Below are positions 1-11,275 of a stretch of DNA of 64,000 nt, one piece after another. The number at the start of each line of letters is the position of its first letter. Within the stretch, counting starts at the first letter, position 1. Origin of the DNA: Tillandsia leiboldiana (taxonomy: Eukaryota; Streptophyta; Magnoliopsida; Poales; Bromeliaceae). The notes below the pieces were generated by a model. That model had not been told where the DNA came from. It saw nothing but the letters and a program-made list of their open reading frames with translations, and did no database searches. The position numbers and the translations under genes were made by a program. The stretch lies in the NCBI GenBank assembly GCA_029204045.2, contig CM055067.1:25742838-25806837 (forward strand). Direction: 5' to 3'.

Positions 1-2454
1 GGGCCCAACACTGTAGCCGCCCGAAAGTTGCCATGCGCCCGAATTGGGGACCCAGCCAGTATTTTCTGAAAAGTTTCTTTGGGCCTATAAATAGCCCGAA
101 AGCTGTTCAACTTGGGTTTTTTCAGTGTTTTAGCCATTTTCTCGCTCGGGTTTCTTCAGAGGACTTTCTCCCCACGAAGTTTAGCATCCATCTGCAGAGT
201 TTGAAGATTTTTCGGGGCACGGTTTTCGAGATTCTCTTTTTCTTGGCGCGTCGCGACGCTCTTTCTTCGGTGTTTCTTCCGTCGTTCTTCGGTGCACGAG
301 CTCTCCCGGCCTATCCCGACTATATTTTCGAGCGATTTCTTCGCCGTTGGATCCGCGACAGGTAAGGATACGATTTTGGTTTCTTCCACATTTTCTCATT
401 GCGCGTTTTTCGAGGTGATTTTTCGTGCTCACTGGGACCCATTTTTGCTATGAGATTTTGTGAGGGCAGCAACTTGTTTTGAGGAGATCTACGCGCACGA
501 GTCTCGGATCAGGACGTGCTTATAGACTTTTTTCATCTACGCGACGCGAGGATCGTCACAGTATTTTCTTTGGAATTTTTGGAGACCTTCCCGAAGGTAT
601 ATATTTTTCCTTTTTATCTGTACGAGAGTTTACAGTTATACAGTTTTGGGACTTTGCGCACCGATATTGTGGAATTTATAACTTGGCCTACGGTGCTCGG
701 ATTTGGACCCGCAGGTACCCGTTTCGAAGGTATCGACGCGAGGATCGCTGTGGTATTTATTTCAGAATTTTTGGAGCTCTTTCTGCTAGTGAAAAATCAA
801 CTTCTTTGGGGATGAAATTTCAGCGTTGTATTACTTGGCAGATTTTGGGATTTAAGCGTATTTGTAATCTTGTGTTGTACCCAGGAGGGTTTGTGGACTG
901 TATTGGACCTGCTGGACTTGGAGTTGCTGTTTCCTGGTATTTTCAGCTGTAGGAATTCTGGCAGTTCGACTCTTCAGGTGGGTGGCTTCGTTCTCAAGAT
1001 CAACGGACTGTGTACTAATTCTAGTTATGTAGGGACTTGCATATTGTGATGTATTATGTACAGCATGCTAGAATGTAGGAATTGATGTTCCTGTTGTGGT
1101 TAGATGATCCTGTGCTTATTTCTTCCATGCAAGCTGTTGTTTATTGATATCTTGGAACTTGACCTAGCACCCCCGCCATATGCAGCATGTTCAGCCAGAC
1201 TGTAGAAAACTTTAACTTGGGCTAGGTTTTTATTGCTCTAGACGTTCCCACATCTCTATTCTTTATATCATTCTGGACTTAGCTTTTTCCTCGCCCGTGT
1301 AGTGGGCCGAGAGGTCGGGTTGTTGTGGGATGCTTTTACACTCGTGTCTGGGGACCGGGTGGAGTAGATAGCAGTCTGTAGATCAGGTTTCTTTGGGAGA
1401 GTGACAGTGGTTGTAGATCTGGGATCTTGGCAGCCATCTGAGTGACGGTGGGTCTCGGCTGTGTAGTTTTCCAGCCTGTGAGTGAGACAGTGTGTTGTTG
1501 GTTACTGCCGATCTTGTTGATCGAGGATTTGGATTATAGCCTGCATGAGCCACATTTGAGCTCGACAGAGATGCGCGGATACTTTACTCGTTGGGGTCGC
1601 GCCCCTCGAGAGCCACTCCGGAGTTGGGCCTGTTACTTCTATCGCGACTTGTCGACGCATTTGTCCCTCTGGCTGAGCCAGTTAGTGGCAGTCACAGACA
1701 CCGTCCCTCTGGCTGGGCCAGTTAGTGGCAGTCACGGATGCCCTACGTAAGTCCGGTCCTTCGTGGATGTAACGGCAGTAGGTAGGCACAGGTTTGACTG
1801 GACCCGATGTGGCAGTCAGTGTAGATTGGGTGATCGGAGTCGAGAGATAGTAGATGCACCATATTTCTTTCTGTTCCACTCCTTGAGCATTTAGATAGAG
1901 GCATAGTAGCTGTAGAGATATTTACCAGCTTTTCTTTCCAGCACTGCATCTGTTACCTTATGCCTCTAGTAGACTTAGTGGGCAGACCGTCGGGTTTGTT
2001 GGCGGCACCCACTGAGAACTACTGCGGGAAGTAGTTCTCACACCCGTCATGGTGTCTTTTCCCTAGGGACTTCTACTCCAGTTCCTGCTGCACCTGTTGC
2101 TGATCCGGCTGATCGAGGTAAGGGAGTCGCGAGATAGATCCCTACCAGTTGTCGTCCTGTGAGTAGATGTACCTCCTTACCTTTTGAGTGTTCTTGTTGA
2201 ATGACCCTGTAATGAGGATTGAGTTGTACTCTTCTTATTTTGAGAGACTTATGTATTTGTGGTGAGGACTGGAGATGTATATTTGTGAGAGTTGTATTTA
2301 TGTTTATTTTACTCTGCATTTACATTTCAGCTCTGATATCTGTATAGTATAGATGATCTTTTGCAGGTTTGACGCTACGTCTATACGGGGATTCCCGTAT
2401 GGGCGGCGGATCTGTTGGCGAGCCCGGGTCGCAGTTTCGACCCGGGGCGTGACA
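1..2454 (+). repeat. Ty3/gypsy (Tekay-like) LTR, 3' portion
   Basis: This is the downstream part of a plus-strand LTR; its 5' end lies outside the window. It carries a TATA box, a long untranslated R/U5 region, and the superfamily 3' end (GAGCCCGGGTCG, then a short loop, then CGACCCGGGG and GTGACA). It aligns by eye along its length with the LTR at 10680-13994, including the stretch that marks the TATA box and the final 80 bases. The base after GTGACA begins a minus-strand LTR fragment (AGTCCAGTCAAACC...), so this LTR was inserted into that fragment; TAGAG is the expected TSD but its partner is off the window. ORFs in this stretch have no recognisable protein and are not genes. Confidence 0.85.
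86..93 (+). promoter_or_regulatory. LTR TATA box
   Basis: TATAAATA lies in the context GGGCC-TATAAATA-GCCCG. The same context recurs before the transcribed part of the other LTRs (4698, 11686 and, on the minus strand, 45219). It is the inferred U3 promoter of this LTR. Confidence 0.6.
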
Positions 2455-3469
2455 TAGAGTCCAGTCAAACCTGCGCCCACCTACTACCACACATCCATAA
2501 GAGGACGGGATTTACGTAGGGCGTCCCACGCGGACTGCATCGACAAGTCGCGATAGCAAAGTAACAGTCCTAGCTCCGGAGCAGCACTCGAGGGGCGCGA
2601 CCCTACCGAGGAAGTATCCGCGCATCTCTGTCGAGCTCAATCCGGCTCATGCAGACTACAGTCCAAATCCGCGATCACTCAGATCAATAATGTCTAACTC
2701 ATAATACTAACCCACTGGCTGGATGTACTCAACAGCCGGGACCGCCGTCAACCCAAATAGCTCCCAAAATAGGAATCCAACTCAACACACTAAAACTCAC
2801 TGGCTGGAGATACTCTACAGCCCCAACAACGAAGGGTCCGAAAACCCCGGGAGACTAATATCTACAACCTTAATCAAACAAGAACAGGCTATAGGCATAG
2901 CCTCCCGTTGTTCTCAACCCGAGAATGAAAACAACCCTTAGAACCCAGATCACTCAAACCTTCCCGGGTGAGGAAGCTTGTAAGAAAAAATGACTTTTAT
3001 TATTAAATAACATTTCCACTCAGACCCTCTTGGGGTGAGGAAAAAAATAGCTTCATTTTTAGAAAATCGTCTTGATTTGGGAAAATAAACTTTTATAGAG
3101 TTTAGTTCTTGCGAAAATCGGTTAAAAATGAGTTTATTTTCCGAACCCCGAAGGGCTAATGCCTTCGCCCAATCAGACAAGAATAGGCTTCGGCAGCCCC
3201 TAGAAATTCGGAAGAAAAAAATACTGGTTTACTAAAATCATGAATGTCCAAAAGTATTCTGAGTTCAAGGTCCTGATATCACAAGCACACCACGGCCACA
3301 ACCTCGGTGGTGACAACAGATCGGGGAATACCCGACGACCCGGGACCACCGTTTACCCAAACGGCTCCCTACACAGGCACAACACTAGCCACAACTATCA
3401 GACTCCACTCGACCCCTAGGCACGAGTGTTACATGCATCCCACACTATCCCGACTACTCGGCCTATCTT
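2455..3469 (-). repeat. Truncated gypsy LTR fragment (minus)
   Basis: This is the central part of an LTR of the same superfamily in reverse orientation. It runs from the GTCCAGTCAAACC block through the CACTGGCTGGAGATACTC and AAACAAGAACAGGC blocks to the CTCGGCC block near 3460. All of these recur in the same order in the minus-strand LTRs at 22 kb, 29 kb, 49 kb and 55 kb. Both LTR ends are absent. The left edge is made by the plus LTR ending at 2454 and the right edge by the next LTR beginning near 3470. There is no coding content. Confidence 0.75.
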
Positions 3470-3606
3470 GCCCCGGGGTCGAAACTGCGACCCGGGCTCG
3501 CCAACAGATCCGCCGCCCAGACGGGAAGCCCTGCATTGACGAAGCGTCAAACCTGCAAAAGATAGTACTACAGCTATATAGATATCAGAGCGAGAATTAA
3601 TAAACT
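3470..3606 (-). repeat. Gypsy LTR terminus (minus), left piece
   Basis: It begins with a damaged version of the superfamily terminus (CCCCGGGGTCGAAACTGCG), lacking part of the initial TGTCACG. It continues into the AACCTGCAAAAGAT and GATATCAGAGC blocks typical of the U5 end read on the minus strand. It is interrupted at 3606 by the solo LTR and resumes at 7434. Positions 3602-3606 (AAACT) are one copy of that insertion's TSD. Confidence 0.75.
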
Positions 3607-4213
3607 TGTGATGGCCCGGATCTCCGCAGAGCTGCTGCGGTGTGTTGGGGTGGCTATTGGAGGCCTACATGGTGCATTGGAGGTGTTTGGGGCACAATTG
3701 GGCACAAGTGTTGGACTTCGGGCTTATTTGGATCTTGTGGGTGACTGGAGGACCCCGGGGAGGGTTTAGAAGTGGTTTCGCGCGAATCAAATATTAAAAT
3801 TGGGCCCCGAGCAAAATTCGGGCTAAGAATACACTTCCGGGAGCCTCCGGCAAATTTTAGAGTTGGAATTTGGCAAATCAGACGTCAAATTTGGATTCAG
3901 CACGCGAAAACGGTCAAAATGGACTACCCACTTGTCATTTTTGAGCTCGGGTTACTGTTCACCGCCGGAACAGTGATTCCGGCGATCGCCGGCGGCGGCG
4001 GCGGCGGCGGGCAGCGGCGGAGACCGACGGCGCAGCCTGGGGCAGGCGGAGAGCGGCGGCGGGCAGGGCGCGTGGGCGCGGGCAGGGCGCGCGGGTGCGC
4101 GGTCCACGCGGCCGTCGTGCACCGGAGCGGGTGCCACGTGGCGTGTTCTGTTTGGATGGCTTTCTAGGCGCGGTTCTTGGAATTCCTCAGGTGCACGGTG
4201 GACCGGTGGAAGA

Positions 4214-4306
4214 CACGTGGCATCACGTTATTGGTCCGGTGTTTGGGGTTGTCGTGCACCGGGTGCAGCGTGTGTGTGGCTTGGACACGTGGCGTGCGAG
4301 GATTGG
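4214..4306 (-). promoter_or_regulatory. Two CCAAT-N10-CACGTG (ERSE-like) modules in U3
   Basis: Read on the minus strand, 4234-4214 and 4306-4286 each give CCAAT, exactly ten bases, then CACGTG. CCAAT-N10-CACG is the plant ER-stress response element (ERSE-I), recognised by NF-Y with bZIP factors. A third related copy near 4425-4446 has CCAAC instead of CCAAT. They lie about 390-490 bp upstream of the TATA box at 4698. Occupancy by these factors is inference. Confidence 0.5.
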
Positions 4307-4405
4307 GCGCGTCACTGTGCGCGTACGGGCGGCAGGCGGCGGGGCAGGCGTGCAGGCGGTAGGCGGCGTGGCAGCGGGCCGGCGGGCGTGGCGGCCACGG
4401 CAACG

Positions 4406-4429
4406 ACGTGGCGCACGCGTGCGCCACGT
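4406..4429. promoter_or_regulatory. 24-bp perfect palindrome with nested G-boxes
   Basis: The half-site ACGTGGCGCACG (4406-4417) is followed immediately by its exact reverse complement (4418-4429). Each outer arm contains an ACGTGGC box, giving two opposed ABRE/G-box-type sites 11 bp apart. It sits in U3 between the ERSE-like modules and the TATA box. Confidence 0.5.
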
Positions 4430-4697
4430 GGCGGCCGCCTGTTGGCCAGCGCCAACTGCCCGTTGACCAGGGGTGCACCACGCGGCGCGTAGGGAGTGGC
4501 CGGATCCGCTGTTTCGTGGTGGAGGACACGTGTCGTGCGGAGGAGCGGGTTGGACGGCCGTGCGGTCCGACCAGGATCCCGTGCGGGACTGGGCCTCCGT
4601 GGGCCGCGGCACTGTGTGGGCCCGAATTCGGGGCCCGAAAGATTCGGGCGCCCGAATTCGGGACACAATGGGTATTTTCTGATTTGTTGTTTGAGCC

Positions 4698-4705
4698 TAT
4701 AAATA
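4698..4705 (+). promoter_or_regulatory. TATA box of the solo LTR
   Basis: TATAAATA follows GAGCC and precedes a pyrimidine-rich leader, at the same relative place as in sister LTRs. It would drive transcription of flanking DNA if the solo LTR is active. Confidence 0.6.
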
Positions 4706-7428
4706 CCAACCCGAGCCCCTTCTTTTCGAGTTTTTCTCCCTTTTTCGAGCCTCTTCTGCCCGAGCCACCTTAAGGAGATTTGTTCACCTCTTGATCCTTG
4801 ATCTTCCTGCCAAGTCCTAGGATTTTTTGGAGCACGCATCCCGAGGTTCTCCATTTCACGGCGCGGCGCGACGTTGCATTTCCTGTTTCCATCTTCGGCG
4901 CAGCAGTGATGTTTTAGCTCCCCTGGGCTACCTCGAGGTCCTTTTTCGATGATTCTTGCGCCGGCTGACTCCTTACAGGTAGGGCTTCAACTTTCATTTT
5001 GATCGCGCTTTGCCATTTCGAGGTTTTGGCACGGATCCCGAGGCAAACAGTGACCCCTTTTGCTGTGTGGATTTCCTTGGCAGAAGCAGAGTATTTCGGC
5101 CATATCTTCGTGCACGAGCGTCACACGGAGACGAGCCTATACAACTTTTTCATCTACGGATCGCAAGGAACGCGTTCGTATTTTTCTTGGATTTTTCAGA
5201 GATTTATTTCGAGGTGATAATCACTGTTTTCTTAGTGTACTGTGTACCGTTTTTCTTCACAGTTTGTTGATTGGATTACGACCTTGACGAATTTATAACT
5301 TGGCTTACCGAACTCTGATTTGGGCGTGCAAGGTACCGTTGCGAAGCTGTCGACGCAAGGATCGCCGTGATATTTTTCTGGGAATTTTCTGGGCACTTTC
5401 TGCAGGTGATAATTTAACAGTTCTGGGACTGTTGTTGTATGTATTTGTAAGCGCATTATTTGGGAGCCTAAGTGTTTTTAGTGGACTTGGTGTTGTGCCA
5501 GGTGTGTTGCGGGTGTGCTGACCTTATTCAAGGGATTGGAGTTTTGGGTATTTTCAGCTGTACGGACCCGGACAGTTAGCGCTTCAGGTGGGTTGTTGTT
5601 GCTTGCCTCTACATCTGACTTACTCACTAAGTTTATTAGAAAACCCCCAATGTTGAGCATATTGATTGAGTATCCTGCATGTTGACTGATATAGATGTGA
5701 GCCTATCATCTGAGATTTCTTTGGTGGATATAGCATGTTGGGGATATGACTGGGGTAATACTGCTGTAGGAACATGATCATTGGAGTAATTTATTATTGA
5801 TAATTGACATGCTACTTTAGCACCCAGATTTTATGAAAATGGATTAAATAGATTAATTAGTGGGACATAATGATTTATCATTGTGCGGGTTTCACTCTGG
5901 GGATTTATTATGGATCAGGGATCATATACATGTGTAGTTGACTGATGATTTTGGCATGACTGTTTTATCTGTGTGGATATTATTAATCGATACACATGTA
6001 AAACTGTTACTTGACTTTCTTTCTCTCCCACATTGTATGAGGACTTTTGCATGCTTATTTGGACATCTAGATAGGCCACTATTTTATTGCTACACTATCA
6101 TATTGGGATTTGACTTAGGAGAAACCATGATTGCTTTCTTTCTCCTTTTATCTAGACTTTCGAGTCATGTTGCTCGAGTTTGAGCAGAGGTATGGGATAG
6201 TGTAGCCGGGACCTGAGGGTCAGTGACAGGGTGTACTTGATGTTGGATTGTGGGTTATTGCGGCAACCGCGGACAGTAGGCGGTTGACCGGATCTTGATT
6301 ATTTTACCCAATTGCGGGTTGTGGGTTATTGCGGTGACCGCGAACTTTAGGCGGTTGACCGGATGTTTACTATTGCATCAGATTGGGTATCAGTTTTCTC
6401 TAGTGGATGGTGTTTCCCACTTTTGAGTACTATTGCATTTGATTGGGGATTGAGGTTTCATTAGTGGACGGAGTTTCCCACTTTGATCATAGTCATGATC
6501 CAGTCCTACTATTATGAGACAGTGGTTACAGAGATACTTGATACAGTGATACTTTACTCGTGTGGGTCGCTCCCCTCGAGTGCCACTCCGGAGTAGGCTT
6601 TAGACCGTGTTGGGTTCCGGTCATTTGGACAGTGGAGATACTGAGTTCTTGAGTTCGACAGCAGAGCAGGCAGTACCAGTTTTACTAGTGGCACTAGATT
6701 GGGTCTAGTTGGTCAGATACTATTTTCTGATGCATTCATACCGTCATTTCCTTCGGTATTGCATTTAGAGGCATACTTGTTGTGGTTTCCCCTTTTATTC
6801 AGTAGTTCTGTTTACGGTTTTACCACTTGCCCTTTTCTTGCCTCTAGTAGACTTAGGGGGTACGCCAGAGCTTGAGGCTTTACCCACAGGGGGAGGCTAC
6901 TGGTTTACTAGTGGTTCTCACCCCCATTGTTGTTGTTTTCCCTTTTTCTCCCCCCTGTTTTGCAGTGTCCTCTTCGGGAGTTGCTGATCTTCGATCGTTG
7001 TTCGAGGCGAGGGAGTCACGAGCTAGATCTTTACCACCCGAGGAGTGTAGCTGTATCCCCTGGTTGGAGATTCCTGGTAGCTGTTGGCTGGTTTTACTAT
7101 TTTATTTGGAGGGAGATCTTTTGTATTTGGAGAGACTGATGTTGAGACTGATGTACTATAGTTTTAGTTTAGCTCCTTTTATAGTTGAGAGATGCTGCAC
7201 TGAGGACATTGTATGATGATTATCTGTATTTGAGGAGATGGATATTGTACTTTATTTCATACTGTTCAGTGATTGGATTTTATTTTACAGCATTTCATTT
7301 CCGCTCTGATATTTGTGTAGCTATAGTACTATCTTTTGCAGGTTAGACGCTTCGCCTATGCGGGTTTTAGCATAGGTGGTGGATCTGTTGGCGAGCCCGG
7401 GTCGCAGTTTCGACCCCGGGGCGTGACA

Positions 7429-8775
7429 AAACTGCTATAAAGTAAAGTCCAAACAACTATATCATTAGAATAAAGGTACAATATCCATCTCTCAATGTAA
7501 ATAGTACATAATCTGATCTACAGGAATAGTACAAGTAAAAAAATCCTCATATACAACCTCTATGAATCCAACGGGGAGGTAAACTAAAATAATAATACAA
7601 TAGTATACAATGAAATCCCACAATCCGGGATGGTACATCTATCTCACCAAAATGAACTACACTGGTAGGGATCTATCTCGTGACTCCCTATTCTCGGTCT
7701 GTCACGCCAGCTAGAGCAGGAACGGAGGAAAAAGTTTCGGCAAACCTGTCATCGACAGAGGGTGTGAGAACTACATCCTACAGTAGTTCTTAGTGGGTAC
7801 CATCTCCAAGACCAATGGTCTGCCTACTAAGTCTACTAGAGGCATAAGATAACAGAAATACTGAGAAGATTAAAAAGCTGAAAATAACTCTACAGCTATC
7901 ATGCCTCTATCTACTATGCTCAATGGGCGATACAGATGAAAATGATGCATCGACTCTATCCAAGTATACTCAATCAACCTAATCACACTGACTGCCATAT
8001 AGGGTCCAGTCAAACCTGCGCCCACCTACTGCCATTACATCCACGGAGGAATGGACTTACGTAGGGCGTCCCACACGGACTGCGTCGACAAGTCGCGATA
8101 GCAAAGTAATAGGCCCAGCTCCGGAGCGACACTCAAGGGGAGCGACCCCACCGAGGAAAGTATCCGCGCATCTTTGTCGATCTCGATATGGCTCATGCAG
8201 GCTATAGTCCAAATCCACGATCAATCAGATCGACAATGTCCAACTCACAACACTAACCCACTGGCCGGAGGTACTCAACAGCCGAGACCACTGTCAACCC
8301 AACGGCTCCCAAAGCAGGACATCAAACTCAACGTGCTAAAACCCACTGGCTGGAGATACTCCACAGCCGACAGCAACCAAGTGTCCGAAATCCCAGAAAG
8401 ACTAGAACCTACAACCCAAATCAAACAAGAACAGACTCTAGGCATAGCCTCTCGTTGTTCTCGACCCAAAGAAGAAAACAAGCCTTAGAACTCAGATCAT
8501 TCGAACCCTCTCGGGTGAGGAAGTTTACAGGAAAAGGTGATATTTATTACTAAAACCATTTTCACTCGAACCCCCTCGGGGTGAGGACTAAAAGTAGTTT
8601 CTTTTTTATAAAACCATCTTGATTTAAGAAAATCCGTTTTAATGAATTTGAGCTCTTTTAGGAAAATCAGTTAGAAAACAAGTTTTATTCCCAAACCCCG
8701 AAGGGCTTGCCTTCGCCCAATCAAACAAGAACAGACTCTGGCGACCTTTCGACATTTGGAAAGAAAATTATGCTT
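7429..8775 (-). repeat. Gypsy LTR fragment (minus), continuation
   Basis: After the second copy of the TSD AAACT, the minus-strand LTR begun at 3470 continues through its landmarks in order: the reversed ATCTCGTGACTCCC block, the GTGAGAACTACATCC block, the CTACTAGAGGCATAAG block, GGGTCCAGTCAAACCTGCGC, the TGGCTGGAGATACTCC block, and the CTCGGGTGAGG block. Homology fades near 8775, so the fragment lacks its U3 end. The ORF at 8174-8488 is the chance-open reading of this LTR and has homologous non-ORF copies elsewhere. Confidence 0.75.
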
Positions 8776-9290
8776 AAATATATTATGCGAAAAAACTCTA
8801 ATAATTTTTTTGACTAATTGTTTCTTATAATGTTATGCCCAGCTTGGGACAACTTACTAATTGATATGGTTGCTTAACCATACTCTATTGTAGATACTGT
8901 TGATTATACTGATTATATTTCTTAATTTGTAGGTTTGATGAAGCTGCTTTTTCAAATAAAGCCGATAAGTGAAGAACTACTATCTATTTTGCAGCCTGCC
9001 TATGAAGAACTATCTATTTTGCAACCTGTATATATATTTAATATATGTTTAGTGTGTGCTCTTTCCAAAATATTAATGTTCGCCTGACCGATTCCTATAT
9101 TTCTGCAAACTTCGTTAGATTAAATATAGTAATATTATGACTCCAAATTCTTTAATCTTTACATTATTTTTTTTTACAGTTTGTTTGATAAATAGATCTA
9201 CTTAATGTTATCTTTTAGGTTGCAATAAAAAATAAAATAAATGCATCATAATTGACTTATTCGCAGCGAAGCGCGGGTCCTATACACTAA
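8776..9290 (+). other. AT-rich segment with exon-like tail and Helitron-like 3' end
   Basis: This stretch is not related to the surrounding LTRs. A pyrimidine-rich tract ending in TTTGTAG (to 8932) is followed by a short open tail reading FDEAAFSNKADK and a TGA stop (8970-8972). That is the shape of a terminal exon, but I cannot name a gene. A direct duplication of GAAGAACTATCTATTTTGCA-type sequence follows (8971-9030). The segment closes with GCGAAGCGCGGGTCC and then CACTAA (to 9290), which resembles the GC-rich hairpin plus CTRR end of a Helitron. A Helitron that captured a gene tail is possible, but the hairpin is poor and no 5' TC end was located. Positions 9291-9566 are featureless AT-rich DNA. 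Confidence 0.25.
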
Positions 9291-9569
9291 ATATATTAAA
9301 TCTCCACTATACTCAACCATTTCGGGAAATTTATTAAATATTAAAATTTTAACTCTATTTTTTTTATAATGAGTTAGAATTATCTTTAAATAATAATAAA
9401 AAATTTAATTATTTAATATGTTGAATTTTGTGGGGATATAAGTATACCATTATATTTAGAAGGTAATGAGATCCACTTACTTATGTCAAAACAAATAATA
9501 GAATGCAAAAAACTAATTACACCGGTATCAAATTATACCAAAACAAACAAAATAAGTGATTGCATTTAG

Positions 9570-10537
9570 GGTCTGTTTGGCAACCACTGAAAAATAAAAT
9601 AGAATTTTATTTTACAACGTATTTGATATCTTGAAAAATTCAATACTCTATAAAAATATTACTCTGTTTTTTATTGTTTGGATTGTGAATTTTAAAACAA
9701 TACTCTATTTTAAATTTAAACTTTCAATACAAAAATTAAAATTTAAAAATAAAATTTTTATTTTTTAATTTAAAAATTTGAAAATTAGGATTTAAATTTC
9801 AAATTTAACAAATTTAAATATTGAATTTGAATTTTAAAATTTTAAAATTTGAATGTGAAATTTTAAATTTTAAATTTCAATTTTCAAATTATAAAATTCA
9901 AATATAAAATTTAAAATTTAAAATTAAAATTTAAAATTTAAAATTTTAAAATTTTAAAATTTTAAATATAAATTTCAAATATAAAATTTCAAAATTTAAA
10001 ATTTCAAAATTTAAAATATAAAATTTCATAAATTAAAATTTAAAATTTTATAATATTAATTTTAAGTTTTAAACATAAAATTTTATTATTTTAAAATAAT
10101 AAATTTAATTTTAAAATAATAATTTTTAATTTTACAATTTAGAATTTTAAATTTCAAATTTTAAAATTTAAATTTAGATTTTATTTTTAAATTTTTAAAT
10201 TTTTCAATTTCGAATTTCAAATTTAAAATTTTTAAATTTTAAATTTCTAGTTTTTTAATTTTAAATTTTAAATTTTAAATTTTAAATTTTTAAAGAGGGG
10301 CGAAATGCGAAAGAGGGCGAGGGAGAAGTCATATGCGTAACGGGGAAATTGTTTTCACCGGTGTAAGCTCTTTTTTTTTTTTTTTTCTCCAAAAAAATCC
10401 AAAACATTAATAATACATTGTATTCTTTTTACGTTGTTGGACCATCCAAACGGGCTAACTAATAAAAAAATAACACTTTTTAAAATACAGAGTAAAATGG
10501 CCTAAAATCCTGTATTGGAGGTTTCCCAAACGGGCCC
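9570..10537. mobile_element. Tourist-like (PIF/Harbinger) MITE
   Basis: The terminal inverted repeats GGGTCTGTTTGGCAACC (left) and the complement of GGTTTCCCAAACGGGCCC (right) are imperfect but clear. They are flanked by a TTA trinucleotide on both sides (9567-9569 and 10538-10540), the TSD expected of PIF/Harbinger elements. The 968-bp body has no ORF. From about 9690 to 10290 it is an almost pure A/T simple sequence built from AAATTTAAAATTT-like words, which may have expanded by slippage. It is non-autonomous and would need a transposase in trans. Confidence 0.75.
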
Positions 10538-10540
10538 TTA

Positions 10541-10679
10541 ACTTTCAGCCTGTATATCACACCTCGAGGCCCAGCGAAAGCCTATTCGGCACATGCACAT
10601 ATCCGTCATGCGCACAAGGTACCCCCGATACACACAAGGCGTTTACAACAATGAAGCGGAAAGAAAACGATATACATAT
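10541..10679 (-). repeat. LTR fragment of a second gypsy family (left piece)
   Basis: TATCACACCTCGAGGCCC at about 10555 looks like a mutated LTR terminus (TGTCACACCTCGAGG...) read on the minus strand. The fragment is cut at 10679 by the Tekay-like insertion and resumes at 42063. Positions 10675-10679 (CATAT) are the left TSD of that insertion. Confidence 0.5.
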
Positions 10680-11008
10680 TGTAGTGGCCCAGGTTTCCAT
10701 GCACCCTTTTTCCAGTGAATCCACTATTTAGAACACCTAGTGTTGGTGTAACTGGCCCATTGTGCATCAAAGGGATGCCACAGATGGACCCTGTGAGGTG
10801 TCTTTAGATGTTTTGGCTTTCGGCTACATTTGTCGAAATTCTGAAAAGGTTTTTGGCCAAACAGAGGTTGGATTTGGATTCAGCGCGGAAAAACGCTTGA
10901 AAACGGCTATTTGCTTGTTTGATTATGAGTCCGGAGGCCCAAAAACGGACTCCCGAAAGTTTTTATTGGATTTCGGTGCATGGGAGGGGCCGTGGACTGC
11001 CGGCATGC

Positions 11009-11275
11009 CACGTGGCGGCCTGTTATTGGCCGGTCCGCGGCGCTCGGTCCACAGAGCGTCGCGGCGGGGTGCATGAGCCCGGCGCAGGGACACGTGGCGC
11101 CGCCTGATTGGCGGGCTCAAGGTGCGCGGTCTACAGAGCGGGCGCGGCGGTGCATGGACCAAGGCGGGTGGACACGTGGCAGCCCCCGATTGGTCGGTGC
11201 ACGCGGCGCGTTCCACGGAACCCGAAGTAGGGTGCGTGGACCGGGTGCAGGGGACACGTGTCGGCACGTGATTGG
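11009..11275 (-). promoter_or_regulatory. Four CCAAT-N10-CACGTG modules at 82-bp spacing
   Basis: Minus-strand CCAAT, ten bases, CACGTG occurs at 11009-11029, 11091-11111, 11173-11193 and 11255-11275. The module starts are exactly 82 bp apart, and the intervening DNA repeats the words GCGGTCCAC and GCGGGCTC, so the array is a diverged 82-bp tandem repeat. The composite equals the plant ERSE-I consensus (NF-Y plus bZIP28/60-type factors). More ACGTGG boxes follow at about 11329, 11436, 11483 and 11508. The 3' LTR keeps intact modules at 20187-20207, 39153-39173 and 39317-39337; its third module is mutated. A role in stress-induced transcription is inferred. Confidence 0.55.

Larger units (their letters stand above)
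3607..7428 (+). mobile_element. Solo LTR of a Tekay-like gypsy element
   Basis: This complete 3.8-kb LTR starts TGTGATGGCCC and ends GGGGCGTGACA. It is flanked by the perfect 5-bp TSD AAACT (3602-3606 and 7429-7433), with no internal region. That is the normal product of recombination between the two LTRs of one element. It holds a GC-rich U3 with G-box/CCAAT modules (4214-4306), a 24-bp palindrome (4406-4429), a TATA box at 4698, and a long R/U5. A direct repeat with 71-bp period lies near 6251-6375. Its end-hairpin stem (CCTATGC/GCATAGG, 7355-7376) differs from the sequence in sister LTRs but still pairs. No protein-coding gene is supported inside it; the long GC-rich ORFs of 3.9-4.8 kb on both strands are by-products of composition. 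Confidence 0.9.

Noticed and set aside
3952..4854. Overlapping 120-180 codon ORFs on both strands of the solo-LTR U3.
   Set aside because: Same compositional effect in GC-rich promoter DNA; no domain, and homologous LTRs do not keep the frames.
9690..10290. Scaffold/matrix attachment region or replication origin in the A/T tract.
   Set aside because: The tract is wholly inside a MITE with matching inverted ends and TSD; no independent evidence for such a role.
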